From: Psilocybe azurescens
Lineage: Eukaryota; Basidiomycota; Agaricomycetes; Agaricales; Agrocybaceae
NCBI GenBank assembly: GCA_023853785.1
Contig: JAJIRX010000829.1
Coordinates: 524,485 to 588,484 of the forward strand
Reading direction: 5' to 3'
DNA: 64,000 nucleotides
Both the position numbers and the translations under genes were made by a program. Shown here in pieces: positions 48,261 through 59,860 of the stretch. Position 1 is the first letter of the stretch, and the number at the start of each line of letters is the position of its first letter. Under the pieces are notes generated by a model. That model was not told the origin of the DNA, did no database searches, and worked only from the letters and a program-made list of their open reading frames with translations.

Positions 48261-48887
48261 TTCATTTAAGCGTGTTTGTTTGAGATTGATCAAAGCTTTT
48301 GCCACACAAGGACAAGCACACTCACAAAATCGAGAACACATCACACGATCACTTGATCAAAGCATTGTCACACAAGCACAAATACGATGGAACGTGATGA
48401 GCGTGTTTGGTTTAAAGGGAGAACCAAACATAGGGTGCGACCGGTGCGATCAACGTTTGATCAACAACCCATCTTCTCGCCACGGTGTGTCCTGGGTGTC
48501 CAGACCACACCGCGCTGAGGTTGTCCATACTGAGGTTGTGCTGTGGGTGTCCAGAGCACAACCTGCTCGACCATCCACTTGTGCTTATCATGTTCTGGGT
48601 GTCCAGACCACACCACGCTGAGGTTGTCCATGCTGATGTTGTGCTGTGGGTGTTCGGAGTGCGACATCACTGCTTGACTACCCAGCACTCATGCTTATCG
48701 CTGCACCTTTTTATGTACCCTATAAGCCCGTATGCTAGGTGCTCAGGTTCTTGCTTATGGTATGTACTGTCATATATCAACTATAAACGTGCATAGACAC
48801 TTCTCAAGGAAAACATATTCGATAGCTATGTACGCCCAAGCTTCACTACTCTTTGAATGCTGAAGCCACCTTGAACATTCTTGAAAG

Positions 48888-49386
48888 TTAGTGATAATAC
48901 AATGGTGTTGCATTTGAACTCACCCTTTTCATTTTCTTTGCAGTCCTTGCGCGGCGGGCTGCCTCTGAGGTGTACTTAAGATGGAGCTTCAGCATGTCAT
49001 ACACGGGCCAGTGTTTATTATACTCGTCTAAGACCCGGTACTCCTTTTTAACTTCGTCGCAGATTTCCTTAATAAGTTTTTTGTTCTGTTTACTATAGCT
49101 TTTCAATAGATCCAGGTGCTTTTTCTTGGCTTGGTGGTGTACCAAATCCTTGCAGAATTCATTGGTAAATTACAGGCATATGATCAAAATAAGCACTCAC
49201 TACCACCGCTTCATAAGTTCTTTCACTCCAGGCCAGCTCTTCTTGCAAATTATAGCCCCCTGACCCAGGACGCCCAGCCTTGCCCTTAGACTTGGGGATT
49301 AATTTAACAAGTTCGTTCCCAGATTCAAGTTCATCTTCTTCATCTTCCTCATCTCCAGACTGAGAATCGGAGGAGTCGACATTCAT
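48888..49386 (-). CDS. Two-exon protein fragment, unknown (KSKGKAGRPGSGGYN / WPVYDMLKLHLKYTSEAARR)
   Basis: Exon 1 (49386 to about 49200) starts MNVDSSDSQSGDEEDEEDEL and contains KSKGKAGRPGSGGYNLQEEL. A GTGAGT donor follows YEAVV, and exon 2 (about 49146-48910) reads DLVHHQAKKKHLDLLKSYSK through YNKHWPVYDMLKLHLKYT to SEAARRART. It is acidic then strongly basic, with helical charge patterning. It looks like the N-terminal or middle part of a transposon-associated protein. I do not know the family, and no further exon was found. Splicing supports a once-real gene. Confidence 0.45.
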
Positions 49387-49399
49387 ATCCTCGTTAAAT

Positions 49400-50820
49400 G
49401 CAACACACTTAGGTGTAGGAGCCCTTCTCTGCCATCAGGAAAAGAGGTTTTATCCCAAAGAAATCTAGATGTCTTTAAGCATCTTAGAGACTTTAAAGAT
49501 GATAAAGACACAAAGCACCCTAAGCACCTTTCAACGCAAAGTGACATGGGAACAGTTTATCCAAAGCATTCCAAAGCAACCCAAATATTATCCACAGGCC
49601 TCCCAAAGACCTCTCATAGACATCTAAAGCTACTTAAGGCATCTCTGACATCCACTGAGATGTCTTTTATTTCTCTTCAGGTTCACTTGAGACGCAGCAT
49701 GGTAATGGCATCTTACAGAATTCAAGTATAGTAAAATGTATATATAATTAAAGCAAGCTCTCTACTATAGTGATATGCTAGTTGATTATACAATCACAGA
49801 AAGGGAAGAGGATATATAAAAATAATGTATAATAGGATAGATAGAATGTGGGGTAGTCCATCATCGTAATCTAAGATACTATAGCTAATGTTGGCATTGG
49901 GCCATTGGATGGGCACAGCAGGTTGAGGAAGGGAGAGGGCAAGTGGTCCATAGACATCAGGACCAGAGATAGTTGTCTATTACATGAGTTTTAGTGAGCA
50001 AAAAGTGGGGGAAACGATAATCAAAACATACCTGTCAGAATTTAGCACCCTCATTCATTACTCCAAAAGGCGAGATGGTGGGATGAGTGCCACCAAATGT
50101 AAGCACAGGGAAATGGGCGGTGAGTCACTGGATGGCCAAATGAACGTGGCAAATGATACATCACCAATGCCAGTGCTGGGGCAAAAACAGTCCTATGCAA
50201 CCTGTTATGCACATTGTAGTTAGTAAAGAGACAGAAGAGGGGCTGTGGTATACTCACTTTCAGGATTTAGCATTTCTATTCATAATGATAAAAGACAGAA
50301 CAGTGGTGGCAATTCGCGAGTGTAGGGTAGTGGGCATTAGACACACCAGATGACAAAGATGACAGGACTGTGAGCCATCCTCTGTGGTCTGTTGAAAGTA
50401 TGGTTGTTAGCAAAAAGAAAAAGGCGGGAGATGGACTGACCATATCTGTGCAGATGGGCGGCATGGTGTTTGATGTGAGCTAGTTGCATACTCAGTTGCC
50501 ACTGCATGTGGCATAAGCATGTGGCATGGTACACTGGGGGTCTTGGTTATGGATTAGCAATAGAGGGTGGTGGAGAGGGTAATGGTAGTACTTACTGAGG
50601 TACTGCCATTATTACGCTACATGGGCACCGTTGCCAGTTCTTGTTACTGTCAGGTGGTGTCAGCTTTACTATATAAAAGGGAATGCTGGTACTTAGTATT
50701 AGCACAGTGAGTGTGGGGCAGTGAAAATGGCATCAATGACATTGGGCATCATTGACAATTATGAGGGTAAGGGAACAGTGGTGGTGGTGGTGAACCAAGA
50801 ACAAAGTTGAACTTCACAAA
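49400..50820. other. Intergenic, no gene recognised
   Basis: Short words around AAAGCATCTTAGAGACTTTAAAG recur loosely at 49440-49720 and again at 52320-52480. The open frames on both strands around 50.0-50.5 kb have no family resemblance. Confidence 0.4.
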
Positions 50821-50824
50821 TCGC

Positions 50825-51143
50825 TAGGCAACAGCATGGGTATTCCCGTATATATAAGCCCTTTTAGCCGCATTAAATCTTTGTAATACCATACACATGA
50901 ATCGCGCATTTTTACCCATCAAAAAGAGTCTAAAAACAGCCAAATTGGTGGAGAAATGACTGAGATATGGCCTATTTTAATGCATTGCATACAATTGGCC
51001 ATAATTCACTCAGTTTTGGCTTAAAAATTACGCTTTTGGACTTGTTTTGAAGGTGACAGGTAGCATAATTTTATCCGTAATTTTATCCGCACAATAACCG
51101 GCTATTAACCCATACACAATACCCGAACCCATGCCGTTGCCTA
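50825..51143. mobile_element. MITE copy 1, about 319 bp
   Basis: Terminal inverted repeats are GGCAACAGCATGGGT (left) and GGCAACGGCATGGGT (inverted right), flanked by TA on both sides as in Tc1/mariner-type or related TA-targeting elements. There is no coding capacity. Confidence 0.75.
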
Positions 51144-51209
51144 CAAATCACAGAAGTTCAACCTTTCATGTGATGCATGGGAAAATTTCCCAAAACTGAT
51201 ATGAAAAGT

Positions 51210-51255
51210 GATGTGACCAAATCTACGAGACGCGTCTCGTAGATTTTGTCACATC
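51210..51255. repeat. 46-bp near-perfect palindrome
   Basis: Two 23-base arms around 51232/51233 are complementary at 22 positions, with an uninterrupted 28-bp core centred on GACGCGTC. It is outside the MITEs and in no reading frame of interest. It could extrude as a cruciform or form a hairpin if transcribed. Confidence 0.95.
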
Positions 51256-51516
51256 CCTTTAGGAAATACTGTCACAACCAAAACACATCCCATCTTGTAT
51301 AAGTTGTACTAAAGGCAGGGTGAGTTATAGCAACAGTGCTTGGTGAGAAGAATGTGGTAGTACATATCTTTCAGTTATCCAAGCTCTAAACAAGGATGTG
51401 AGAATGTGGTGGGTGGTGGAATGTTGAAAGGAGTTCACTTCACCAGGAATGGCATAAGTAAACAAAAGCACAAATGGAGAATGTCATGTGATTTACATTA
51501 TTTATTTGCTTTCAAG

Positions 51517-51829
51517 GGCAACAGCATGTGTATTCCTGTGCGTATCGGCCCTATTATCCGTATCCAGCCCGTGTAATACCATACCCACGATCTGTGCATG
51601 TTTACCAATCAAAAGAGTTCAAAAATAGCCAAATCGGGCCAGAAATGACTGAGATATGGCCTATTTTAATACATTGCACAAAATTGGCTGTAACTTACTC
51701 AGTTTTGGTTCAAAATTTACGTTTTTGGGCTCGTTTTGAAGGGGACAAACAGAATTTTTTATCTGTAATTGTATTCACGCTATGTCCGGCTATCAACCCG
51801 TACAGAATACCCGAACCTGTGCCGTTGTC
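51517..51829. mobile_element. MITE copy 2, same family as 50825-51143
   Basis: It lies in direct orientation to copy 1 at roughly 75-80% identity by eye. Ends are GGCAACAGCATGTGT and, inverted, GACAACGGCACAGGT. A central block around TGACTGAGATATGGCC is identical in both copies. Confidence 0.75.
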
Positions 51830-51985
51830 TAGGTTCAAATTGAATTTGCCTTTTGCATATCTTTTCTTACCATGCAGCTACTATTTTCCTGCAATAACCA
51901 GGCCCTGTGCCCCTGTCTTATTCCATTATTTTTTAAATATCATGTTGTAGATGTAGTTTATTAAATTAGCTATGTACTTATCTAA

Positions 51986-52300
51986 GGGATGGCACGCATT
52001 TTTGAGCCCGTGCGGGTTATGGGTAACAGTACACACGGGTACGGGTACGGATAACGATTTTCGTACGCGTGAGATTTTAAACGAAGCTCTAGAACGTCCC
52101 AAACGGTTGAGAATTGAGTGAGATAGAAAGGAAGCCGTGAAATTCACTATTTCTGATCTATCTCCCTCATTTCTCAACCGTTCAGGTTGTTTTTGGGCTC
52201 GTTTTGACAGGTAAACCCGCCGGATTGTGGGTAGGGCTCTCCAAGGGTACGGGTACGGGTATAGCGCGAGATTCCCGCAGGTTACCCATGCCATTCCCTA
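51986..52300. mobile_element. Third MITE-like element, about 315 bp, with GGGTACGGGTACGG subterminal repeats
   Basis: Ends are GGGATGGCACGC (left) and, inverted, GGGAATGGCATGG. Both subterminal regions carry GGGTACGGGTACGG. A 12-bp direct repeat TACTTATCTAAG lies at 51976-51987 and 52301-52312, probably including the target duplication. It is unrelated in its centre to the other two MITEs except for a GGGCTCGTTTTGA-like word. Confidence 0.65.
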
Positions 52301-52312
52301 TACTTATCTAAG

Positions 52313-53116
52313 ATTTAATAATGCTATGCTCAGAAATTTCAAGAATGCTTTGTGGTAATTTAGAATTTTTAGAAGACTCATAGAGAGCTTCAGAGAAAGT
52401 TGAAATCTTGCAAAGACTGCTGAAAGCTTTGAGGAATCAGACTATTTCCAAAGACCACAAAGACATCCCAAAGCAGCCTAGAGTGATAAATGTGCTTTAT
52501 AAAGGTTGTAATTACCTAAGACATTCTCAGGGCAAATCCCTTTTTCCTGATGGCGTTGTGCTGTGCTGAATGGTTTCCGGAGTTTTAGATCATCTCTGTG
52601 CCAATAAGTATATGATATCTGGGATTGTAGAGCTCTCTCTCGTGGCCGATCGCATCCCTGGCTTGACGATAAGGGAGGAAAACTCCATTCTTCATGCGAT
52701 CTTCGGCAGGTGAGGAAATGTCCTGGGCGTAGAAGACAATCCTGCGAGTGATGAGCGGCTTGTGTCATGTGATGTGCTCATCCATGGTATGTGGTTTGAG
52801 TTGTGTATTGCTTGATCCATCTCATTTATATTCCTAGGCATACTCATTACTTTGTTCTACCCTCGCTACCTTGTATTTTTCAAACAGCCTCGTAAGCATA
52901 TATTCGCTATTGTTCTTTTGCCTATAGTGACTCCGTATATCATTCCCAAATGGGGTAGGTATCCAAGCAGGTCAAGCGGGGTGAAGCAGTCCACTCAACA
53001 TTGTCGTCATGGACATCAAGACAATTAGCGTTACATTCACAATAGGTGCTCCTTGCATAAGTATGCTGCCCATTGGCCAAAGTTAGTCGCCATCGCTCTC
53101 ATTACCGGTACTACTC
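52313..53116. other. Intergenic, upstream of the WD40 gene
   Basis: The minus-strand frame 52478-52768 (HEEWSFPPLSSSQGCDRPRE) is protein-like in part and may be a transposon scrap. The last 300 bp should hold the WD40 promoter; no defined element is seen. Confidence 0.35.
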
Positions 53117-54940
53117 ATGCTTATCACTCTTTTGCTCAAAGGCTTCAAGCACTTTTTGAAGGCCCCACGTAACAATGTGAGTAAAAATTTCTTCTCTTCT
53201 AATGTTATTTAACCAAGTACGCAGGTTTATACCAAATATGCATGGTTTTCGGGTCTTAAAGGGCCTATAAACTGCTTATCATTCAGTCATGATGGAGCGC
53301 TGCTAGCCAGCGGTGGTAAGATGCCCTCGTGTTGTATCATGTTATTGCATACAGGCTAATGCAAAATTTATAGGTGATGATGAAACAGTTCGTATTTGGG
53401 ATGTTTCGACTAGAAAATGCAAAGAAGTCCTTGAGGACCCTGGTCAACGATGGGGCCAGATTACATGTTTGGTCTGGCTAGGGGGTAAAGTCAAGGAAGA
53501 TTTGCAACACCTAGCTTTCGGAACTGGGGCGTGGCTTTCTTATCATCTTCTGCCAGAACCGTATGAATGTAAGCATTTAGACTCTACACTTGGGAAAATA
53601 TACTAACTCGAAACAAAGACTGTGATGGTTGAGATTGCCACTACACGGGTATTTGCTCCTAGCGATCCTGTTGAAGCAGTAGACTATGATATTCAAACAT
53701 CACGTTTGGCTATCAGTAGTCACCATGGCAATGTTACCTTGTACGAAGTCAGAAGAAATGGTGAGATCTTTTTCTGTAGACAATGCGGCAGCGACTTATG
53801 ATGATATAGGGACAATGTTACAGCTCTGGACCTTCAATGTGGAGAGCAACGGAAATACCTACATAGCTAGCTCTGTCCGCTTTTTATGACTGGGGGCATA
53901 AGCTTTTAATTTTGTTCTAGAAACTGGGGAAATGTAAGACGATACTTTAATTAATGAGACATTCATATTTATTATTCTTTCAACTTTGGCAGGATTTGTT
54001 GAAATGTCAAGTCTGGGAGGGAGGACTGGCAGAAGGTCTTGAAGTCTGGAGTGTGAGCATGATCTTTTGATATCATATGTCAATGCTGACCTCTTATGAA
54101 GTGGCCATGCTGGCATTAGCCTGGATGGGCAATTACTTCTCATAGAGAATCTTGCAAAAGGGTTTGATCTATACCATTTACCACGCTCATCACCTTCACA
54201 TAGCTTTCCCATATTCACAAAGAAACGATGCATCAAAGATGGTGTTTTTGCTGAAGGATCATCAGTTGTGGTCTGTGGAAGTGATCATGGCAAAATATAC
54301 ACATTTTCTTTGTCCTTTCCTGAACCGAAACAGATATTAAAGCAAGCTGGTAAAAATACAGAAATACAGACCATATGCATGAGTACAAATGTTTTATCCA
54401 AAAGCCTGGTATTGACTTGTATTAGACAACATCCACCAAAGATTGTCATCTTATAGCCAGTGGCGCTTCCCTTGAATGCTCTGATATTGTGATATGGGAA
54501 AAACCAGTAAGCTCACTCCTTATTGTCAAGAACTATGCTTACATTCAATAGTCCATGCGTTCCAGAAAACAGGCCCAAAATAATGTATACCATCAAGCAA
54601 TCACTATGGTCCTGAATTTCTTTATCATTTTTATCATTGCGTATTGGTCTTCAGGAATCTGGTTACCATATTCACTAAAGGTTTGTATGCACAAAATTAC
54701 TCCATTATTCTTGCTAATTTATGGGATAAGATGGCTCAAAGTGCCTTAAGCACTATGAATGCCACGATAAACCAGGGTTTTGAACCACAAGTTCATACCA
54801 GCAATGCCAGATATTCAACCTGGGATCCAAATGATATGCGGGTTCATGTTGGTATAATTGTCCAGGATGATGATGATGATGAAGAGTTGTGGAATGATCA
54901 AGCAGAGTGGAATCGTTGGAATAGTTTGGATACACTTTGA
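53117..54940 (+). CDS. WD40-repeat protein with C-terminal transmembrane segment
   Basis: Exons start at MLITLLLKGFKHFLKAPRN (53117-53176) and continue after introns 53177-53224 and 53316-53373. The first WD40 repeats are clear: GPINCLSFSHDGALLASGG, then DDETVRIWDVSTRKCKEVL. Later blades read AVDYDIQTSRLAISSHHGNV, HAGISLDGQLLLIENLAKGF, VVCGSDHGKIYTFSL and HLIASGASLECSDIVIW. The C-terminus has one hydrophobic helix (MVLNFFIIFIIAYWSSGIWL, about 54607-54666) and ends in an Asp-rich tail with LWNDQAEWNRWNSLDTL. WD40 propellers are protein-binding platforms; this membrane-tailed version resembles a multi-copy family in agarics. The junction after PEPYE (about 53568-53620) does not keep frame with the obvious acceptor, so this copy may be damaged. 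Confidence 0.7.
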
Positions 54941-54998
54941 ATAGCTTGAATACACTTTGAATAGTTTGGATACACTTTGAATAGTTTGGATACACTTT
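54919..54998. repeat. 20-bp tandem repeat, four copies
   Basis: The unit ATAGTTTGGATACACTTTGA is repeated four times with two substitutions in copy 2. The first copy encodes the last residues of the WD40 protein, so repeat expansion runs across its stop codon. Confidence 0.9.
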
Positions 54999-55009
54999 GA
55001 ATATTAATT

Positions 55010-56582
55010 ATTTGAATTAAAATTTTTTTTTTTTTGAGGTTGCTGATTTGAATACTATCTAACTCCATCTGATTCTACAATGCCTTCTGGTACTGAACTG
55101 TACTCCTTATTTCTCTTTGTTGTATTGTTGACAACAAAGAGAAATAAAGGGAAATACATATCAAGAGATTCTGTGTGTTGTGCTTGCATGGCGCTTTGAT
55201 CAAGTGACCTAACTTGGTCAACATTGTCTAATCAACCCGCTTTAACCCACTCTCTCTAACCCGCTCTCACTCAATGTTGTTCTGGGTGCCCAGAACAGTA
55301 TTGTAATATGTGTTCTTATTTGAATTATCATCTCTTTGCATTGAAACTTGATGATTGCATTGATATAACTTAAAGAGAGCTACTACGTGACCACCAGGGC
55401 CTCTTAGAACATCCTACTGGTCACCATCTGTGAAAATGGAACATTGTCGGTGCATCTCCAATCAAATCTTGCTCGACTTCTGCAAGAAACCTGGACCATA
55501 GACATGGTAAGTCTTCAAAAATGTAGTATTATGCTGGTACTTACTTTTTAACCACATATGCAACTCGTTTTGCATCCTTACCTCTCATATCAACAGGATA
55601 TAGAGGATTACACTTTCCGATGTGCAGGACATAGAGGTCTCCTCTCCACTGCACCCCAACTTTCTGAGTGCTTTGTTCTTCTTCAGTCCAATCAACTGCT
55701 TCTTGCACGATATCTGAAAGGGATGGGATTGGCTACCTTCCAAGAGAGTAACAGCGAAGTTGTAAATCTTGGCATTTGCAACTTGATCTTTGAAAATCTG
55801 ATGTGTTTGTTGAAGTAATGTAGTCCTATTATCATCACCTGAGCAATAAAGGGAGAGAAAAATGGCTTTGCGACGTCGTGACGGAAAAGGCGACCAGTAT
55901 AGGCATAATGTTTTGCCTAATAACTGTAAGTATGACTGTATGACACTCCATTGTCGTACTCACTTTCGGAGACTTGTGGATAGGCTTCTTATGTGGCATG
56001 GCAGCACAGATTACTATTGGAGGGAGTAGTGTTATTGGAGCTTTGAGTTTTCGATCTCTTAAAAGTATTGGATTGGTTGTGAGCCGGTATTCAAGTGAAA
56101 TAAATTTATTGCAAGCCCACTCAACAATAAAGTTGCCATAGTAGAGGCCCCTGTTCAAATAAGAATTGGAGAATACTACTGGTGAATGGAGTTAATTAGC
56201 TATTGTAGATGTGCTGAGCACCCTACTGGCGTAATTAGCACCCTACCACCATCAGCCACTCAATTGAATTCAGTTGAGTACCGATGATGAGTTTACTCCA
56301 ATAATTTCAACGTGTCTAAGCATCTAAGCCATATCGAACTTAACAATTAGCAAAACTCCAAGCATTGAGTACAGAGGATAGATACTACCGGAACTTAGCT
56401 ATTGTAGATGCGCATTTTCGAGGTTCATGTATTGGACTCTTTATGAGCTGCTCAACAATACAGTTGCCATAGTACTTGAGCTAGTGGGGTCAGACAATTC
56501 AGTAAATGGAGGCTGAAGTGGAGTTCAGTAATGGCACCTGTGCATTTTGAAGCGGACTAATCACCAATAAGTAAATACCCGC
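55010..56582. other. Intergenic with one palindrome and no assigned gene
   Basis: 55180-55310 resembles 60270-60345 (CTCTCTCTAACCC.CTCTC, then the palindrome TGTTCTGGGTGCCCAGAACA at 55278-55297). The open frames 55558-55818 (+) and 55835-56158 (-) show no recognised family. TTAGCTATTGTAGATG occurs twice (about 56196 and 56397). Confidence 0.4.
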
Positions 56583-59500
56583 ATGGGCATCACATTCACT
56601 CCCGGCCACAATGGCCGAACAACTTTCAATAAATTCATTGACCTAGAGTCGCCAACCGCCACCAGCGACTCTGACATGTTCAGCCTATTCAACTTCAATA
56701 CACAACCTCAACCCCAACCTCAACCCAATGCAGATGTTTCAATGGATAACTTTGACGCAGTGCATATTTTATTTATTAACTGTAAAGTTGTTATTTTGAG
56801 CTAACTGATCTGCAGAATCGGCCTGGTGCCGTGCAACACTCCAAACTTATACCCGTGACCAGCCATCCTTTAGAGCCTGCTCAAGGTACCATTCTCCCCG
56901 CTGTGAATCCAGTAACAATAGAACCCTCCAGTACCGGAACAAGCCAGGCTATCCCAGGCATAACTGCCATGGCTGTTGATACAGCCACCAACCCAAACCA
57001 GTCTACGCCGGATCAAGAACTGCCCATCACCCCATGGAGCTGAGCAACAACACATCTCATATCCAAATGATATGAACCTTGACGAAAGCGAGGTCAAGTA
57101 GATCCTCTCCTAGGCAACAATGCCATTTTTTCAAACCTCCAACATACACCCGCCGCTTCCTCAACAGCAATTTGCCAATGGCCCTCACAGAAACATCGAG
57201 CCAACATATGAACACATACCTCAGCCATTGACTCAGTCGCTGGTACCAAGCCGTTCACGTTGAAGCCGTTTGCATTCACATTAAAACCGACACCAACTAA
57301 GCATCAAATGTCGATCAGAAGGCCGGAAAGGGCCTGGGCAGGAAGGTTCAGCGGACACGTTGGTCAAGCAGCACAATGACGAACCTGGGGTTTATTTACA
57401 AAACACGGAAAAGACACAGAATGTGTAAGTTAACCATTCCTGCTGTTAGATTAACAAGGCTCACCTCATAATAGATCAAAACACGGGTCATCGAGCAAAG
57501 TGATTTTACCACAAGGCAGATGCTGGACCTGAAGGACGAAAGAAATTTGCTGGATGAGAGGAGAAAGTGAGTAATCAAACTGCTGCCTAATGAGTATATC
57601 AGACTTACCATATAATAATAGATGGACAAACACCAGGACAACTTCAACGAAGTCTTGGAGCGGTTATTGGCCTTGGAGCAGTCAAACAAAGAGCATGCTG
57701 CTAAGTTGGAAGCGACAGAAGCGCAGCTCGAAAAAGAACGCAAAGAATACAGGAAGATAGAAGAAAGCGATTTCACACGTAGGTAACCAGGACAGTGCCG
57801 ATAGGTTGAAAGCGAAAGAACAGGTTCGAGAGGGAACGTCTGGAACGGCAGGAGTTGGAGGAGAAGCGAAATCGCGAATATCATGAGAAGCTGTGTGTAT
57901 TGGAAAGGGAACGGAGACAGCTTGAAGAACATGCACGCGCTACTGTAAATGCACCATCAGGTATTTAAGACTTCATATTCCGAAATATTTAAAACACAAA
58001 CTTACGTTGACCAATCTAGGATTACCATTCCCCACTCCTACTACGGAGGGTGTTATCCCGTCAACCAGCGGGCAACTTCCTCAGGTATCCAGCCATAGTC
58101 ATCAGGAAGGAGATGTAGATATGGACAATCATCCACAAGGTCAGCCTCCTGCTCCAATAGAGCCGCGTGACCACGGTATCACAGGTCATGTCCACCACAG
58201 CGGCACCAAGTTACACTTACTCCCACTCCAATGTTCGACATGCATACTGCCTCCAGTAGCGGACAGTCTCATCTAGCGCCCGGAGAGGGTCGGCAAGGAG
58301 ACGACGACGCAATGATGGGTGAAAACCCACAAAGCCCTTCCAAAGACAAGGGCAAGGCTCGTGCTCCTGTTGCTGATGAAAGCTCGGGGAAGAGTTCGAC
58401 CATGTCGTATCCGATGTGCGATGACAATGAGGGGTGAGCCATCTGTTCCCTAATTTTATAGTCATGCTGACGCATTGAAAGGACGATGAAGGGCTTCCTC
58501 ATCGTGTCCCACCACCATATAAATTCAAACGTCCACGGGCGGGGCAGGCCCCAAAGCTGTCTATGGTGACAATGAGCCTGCAACACCGTCTACCTCCAAC
58601 AGTCCTGGACAACAAATTATTCGCGGCAATGTTGACGTTCTGCAGCAAGTCGAGGAAATTACAAAAACAGTTCTTTCGGTCTTGGCGACCACAGGTGCAT
58701 TGCCAAGTGCACCACGGACACCAGCCAGAAGACAGAAACACGCTTCAGCACTGGTGAAACAACCGGCTACGAAAGCCTCTAACAGTCCATCTAAGATAAT
58801 CGGGTAAGTTCATAGCACATTCAAATCTTAATGTGGGCTAACCCACCATGCGTATCTATCTAGAAAGCAGTTCGGCTCCACATGAATTCACTTATTGGAA
58901 TCAAGAAGGATGACCAGATCCTAGGCGTCAAACCGCCTCTCCTGAATGTTGTCGAAAAATTTGCAATTGGCGAAAATCCGGTCAGCTGTCCAAGCCTAGC
59001 TCCGCTGAATTTCTGCTTCAAGTCAAACACAATCATCCATGGAACGAGGAGTTGGTCAACCAGTTCATGCAGTCCTTCTTGTTGAAGCATAGCCTTCAAT
59101 CCGAAGACCAGCCAGTCGCTTATGCCGCTGTTAAACAATGTTTCACAATCCTCAAGGCGTTTGTAAAGGACGAAGCCGAAAGAGGGAGAAGACGAAGTGC
59201 AGACTCGTGAACGGGTGGAGAAAATCAAAAAAAGTAAGAAGGCGAGGTCGCGCTGGGACACACGACGCCGTGGGGTGGGTTTGTTTTTCGATTTTCTACA
59301 TTTTGGGAGACTTATGCAATTCTAGTTGTCGAGTAACCGACTCGAAACCGCCAACGACAATCGAAAGGGAGGAGCGGATCCTGCTTGGGAGTTTCTGTAC
59401 CAAGTAGCACACATACTGACCACAGAGGGCATGTCTTCTGACGAGAGTGGACCTGAAGAACGTAAATTCACAATCAGGATCCGACAGTGGCGCAGCGCTG

Positions 59501-59749
59501 CATTGATTCCGTACCTGACAATCATCGACCGTGATATGAACAAGAGGACTGGGCTGGGCAACCCTGTGCCAGGGAACCCGGCTAGGCAGCGTGTAAGGAT
59601 GGGGGATCATTAGCCGCTCGAGGGCGATTCCAGGATTGCCAGAGAACTTCTACGATGTGACTTGGTACGCTGGCCTGAGCGAGAGTACTAAAATTGACCT
59701 CCAGCCAAAACCCGCTATAGTTCTACCAGCAATCATGACGGACAATTAG
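56583..59749 (+). pseudogene. Transposon accessory protein of the Tnp2-linked type (frameshifted)
   Basis: Coding blocks on the plus strand line up into one multi-exon gene. The start is MGITFTPGHNGRTTFNKFID with a Gln-Pro repeat (56.6 kb). A Pro/Thr-rich part follows. A strong coiled coil spans 57622-57780 (HAAKLEATEAQLEKERKEYR) and 57823-57950 (ERERLERQELEEKRNREYHE). Later blocks are VYGDNEPATPSTS and KTVLSVLATTGALPSAPRTP (58.6-58.8 kb), HPWNEELVNQFMQSFLLKHS (59.0 kb), EGMSSDESGPEERKFTIRIR (59.4 kb) and SRAIPGLPENFYDVTWYAGL near the end. The final motifs match an unnamed protein I recall upstream of Tnp2-type transposases in agarics. Frame changes occur in the Pro-rich part, near 58.2 kb and near 59.6 kb, so the copy is probably dead. 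Confidence 0.6.
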
Positions 59750-59860
59750 ATAGCGACAATAGGCAAAGAAAGTTGTATATACCTAGAGAATATTTGAATC
59801 GTTGATCGACCATGATAGCGACAACAAAAAGTAAACGCCAGAGACAGTGGACTAAGGCAG

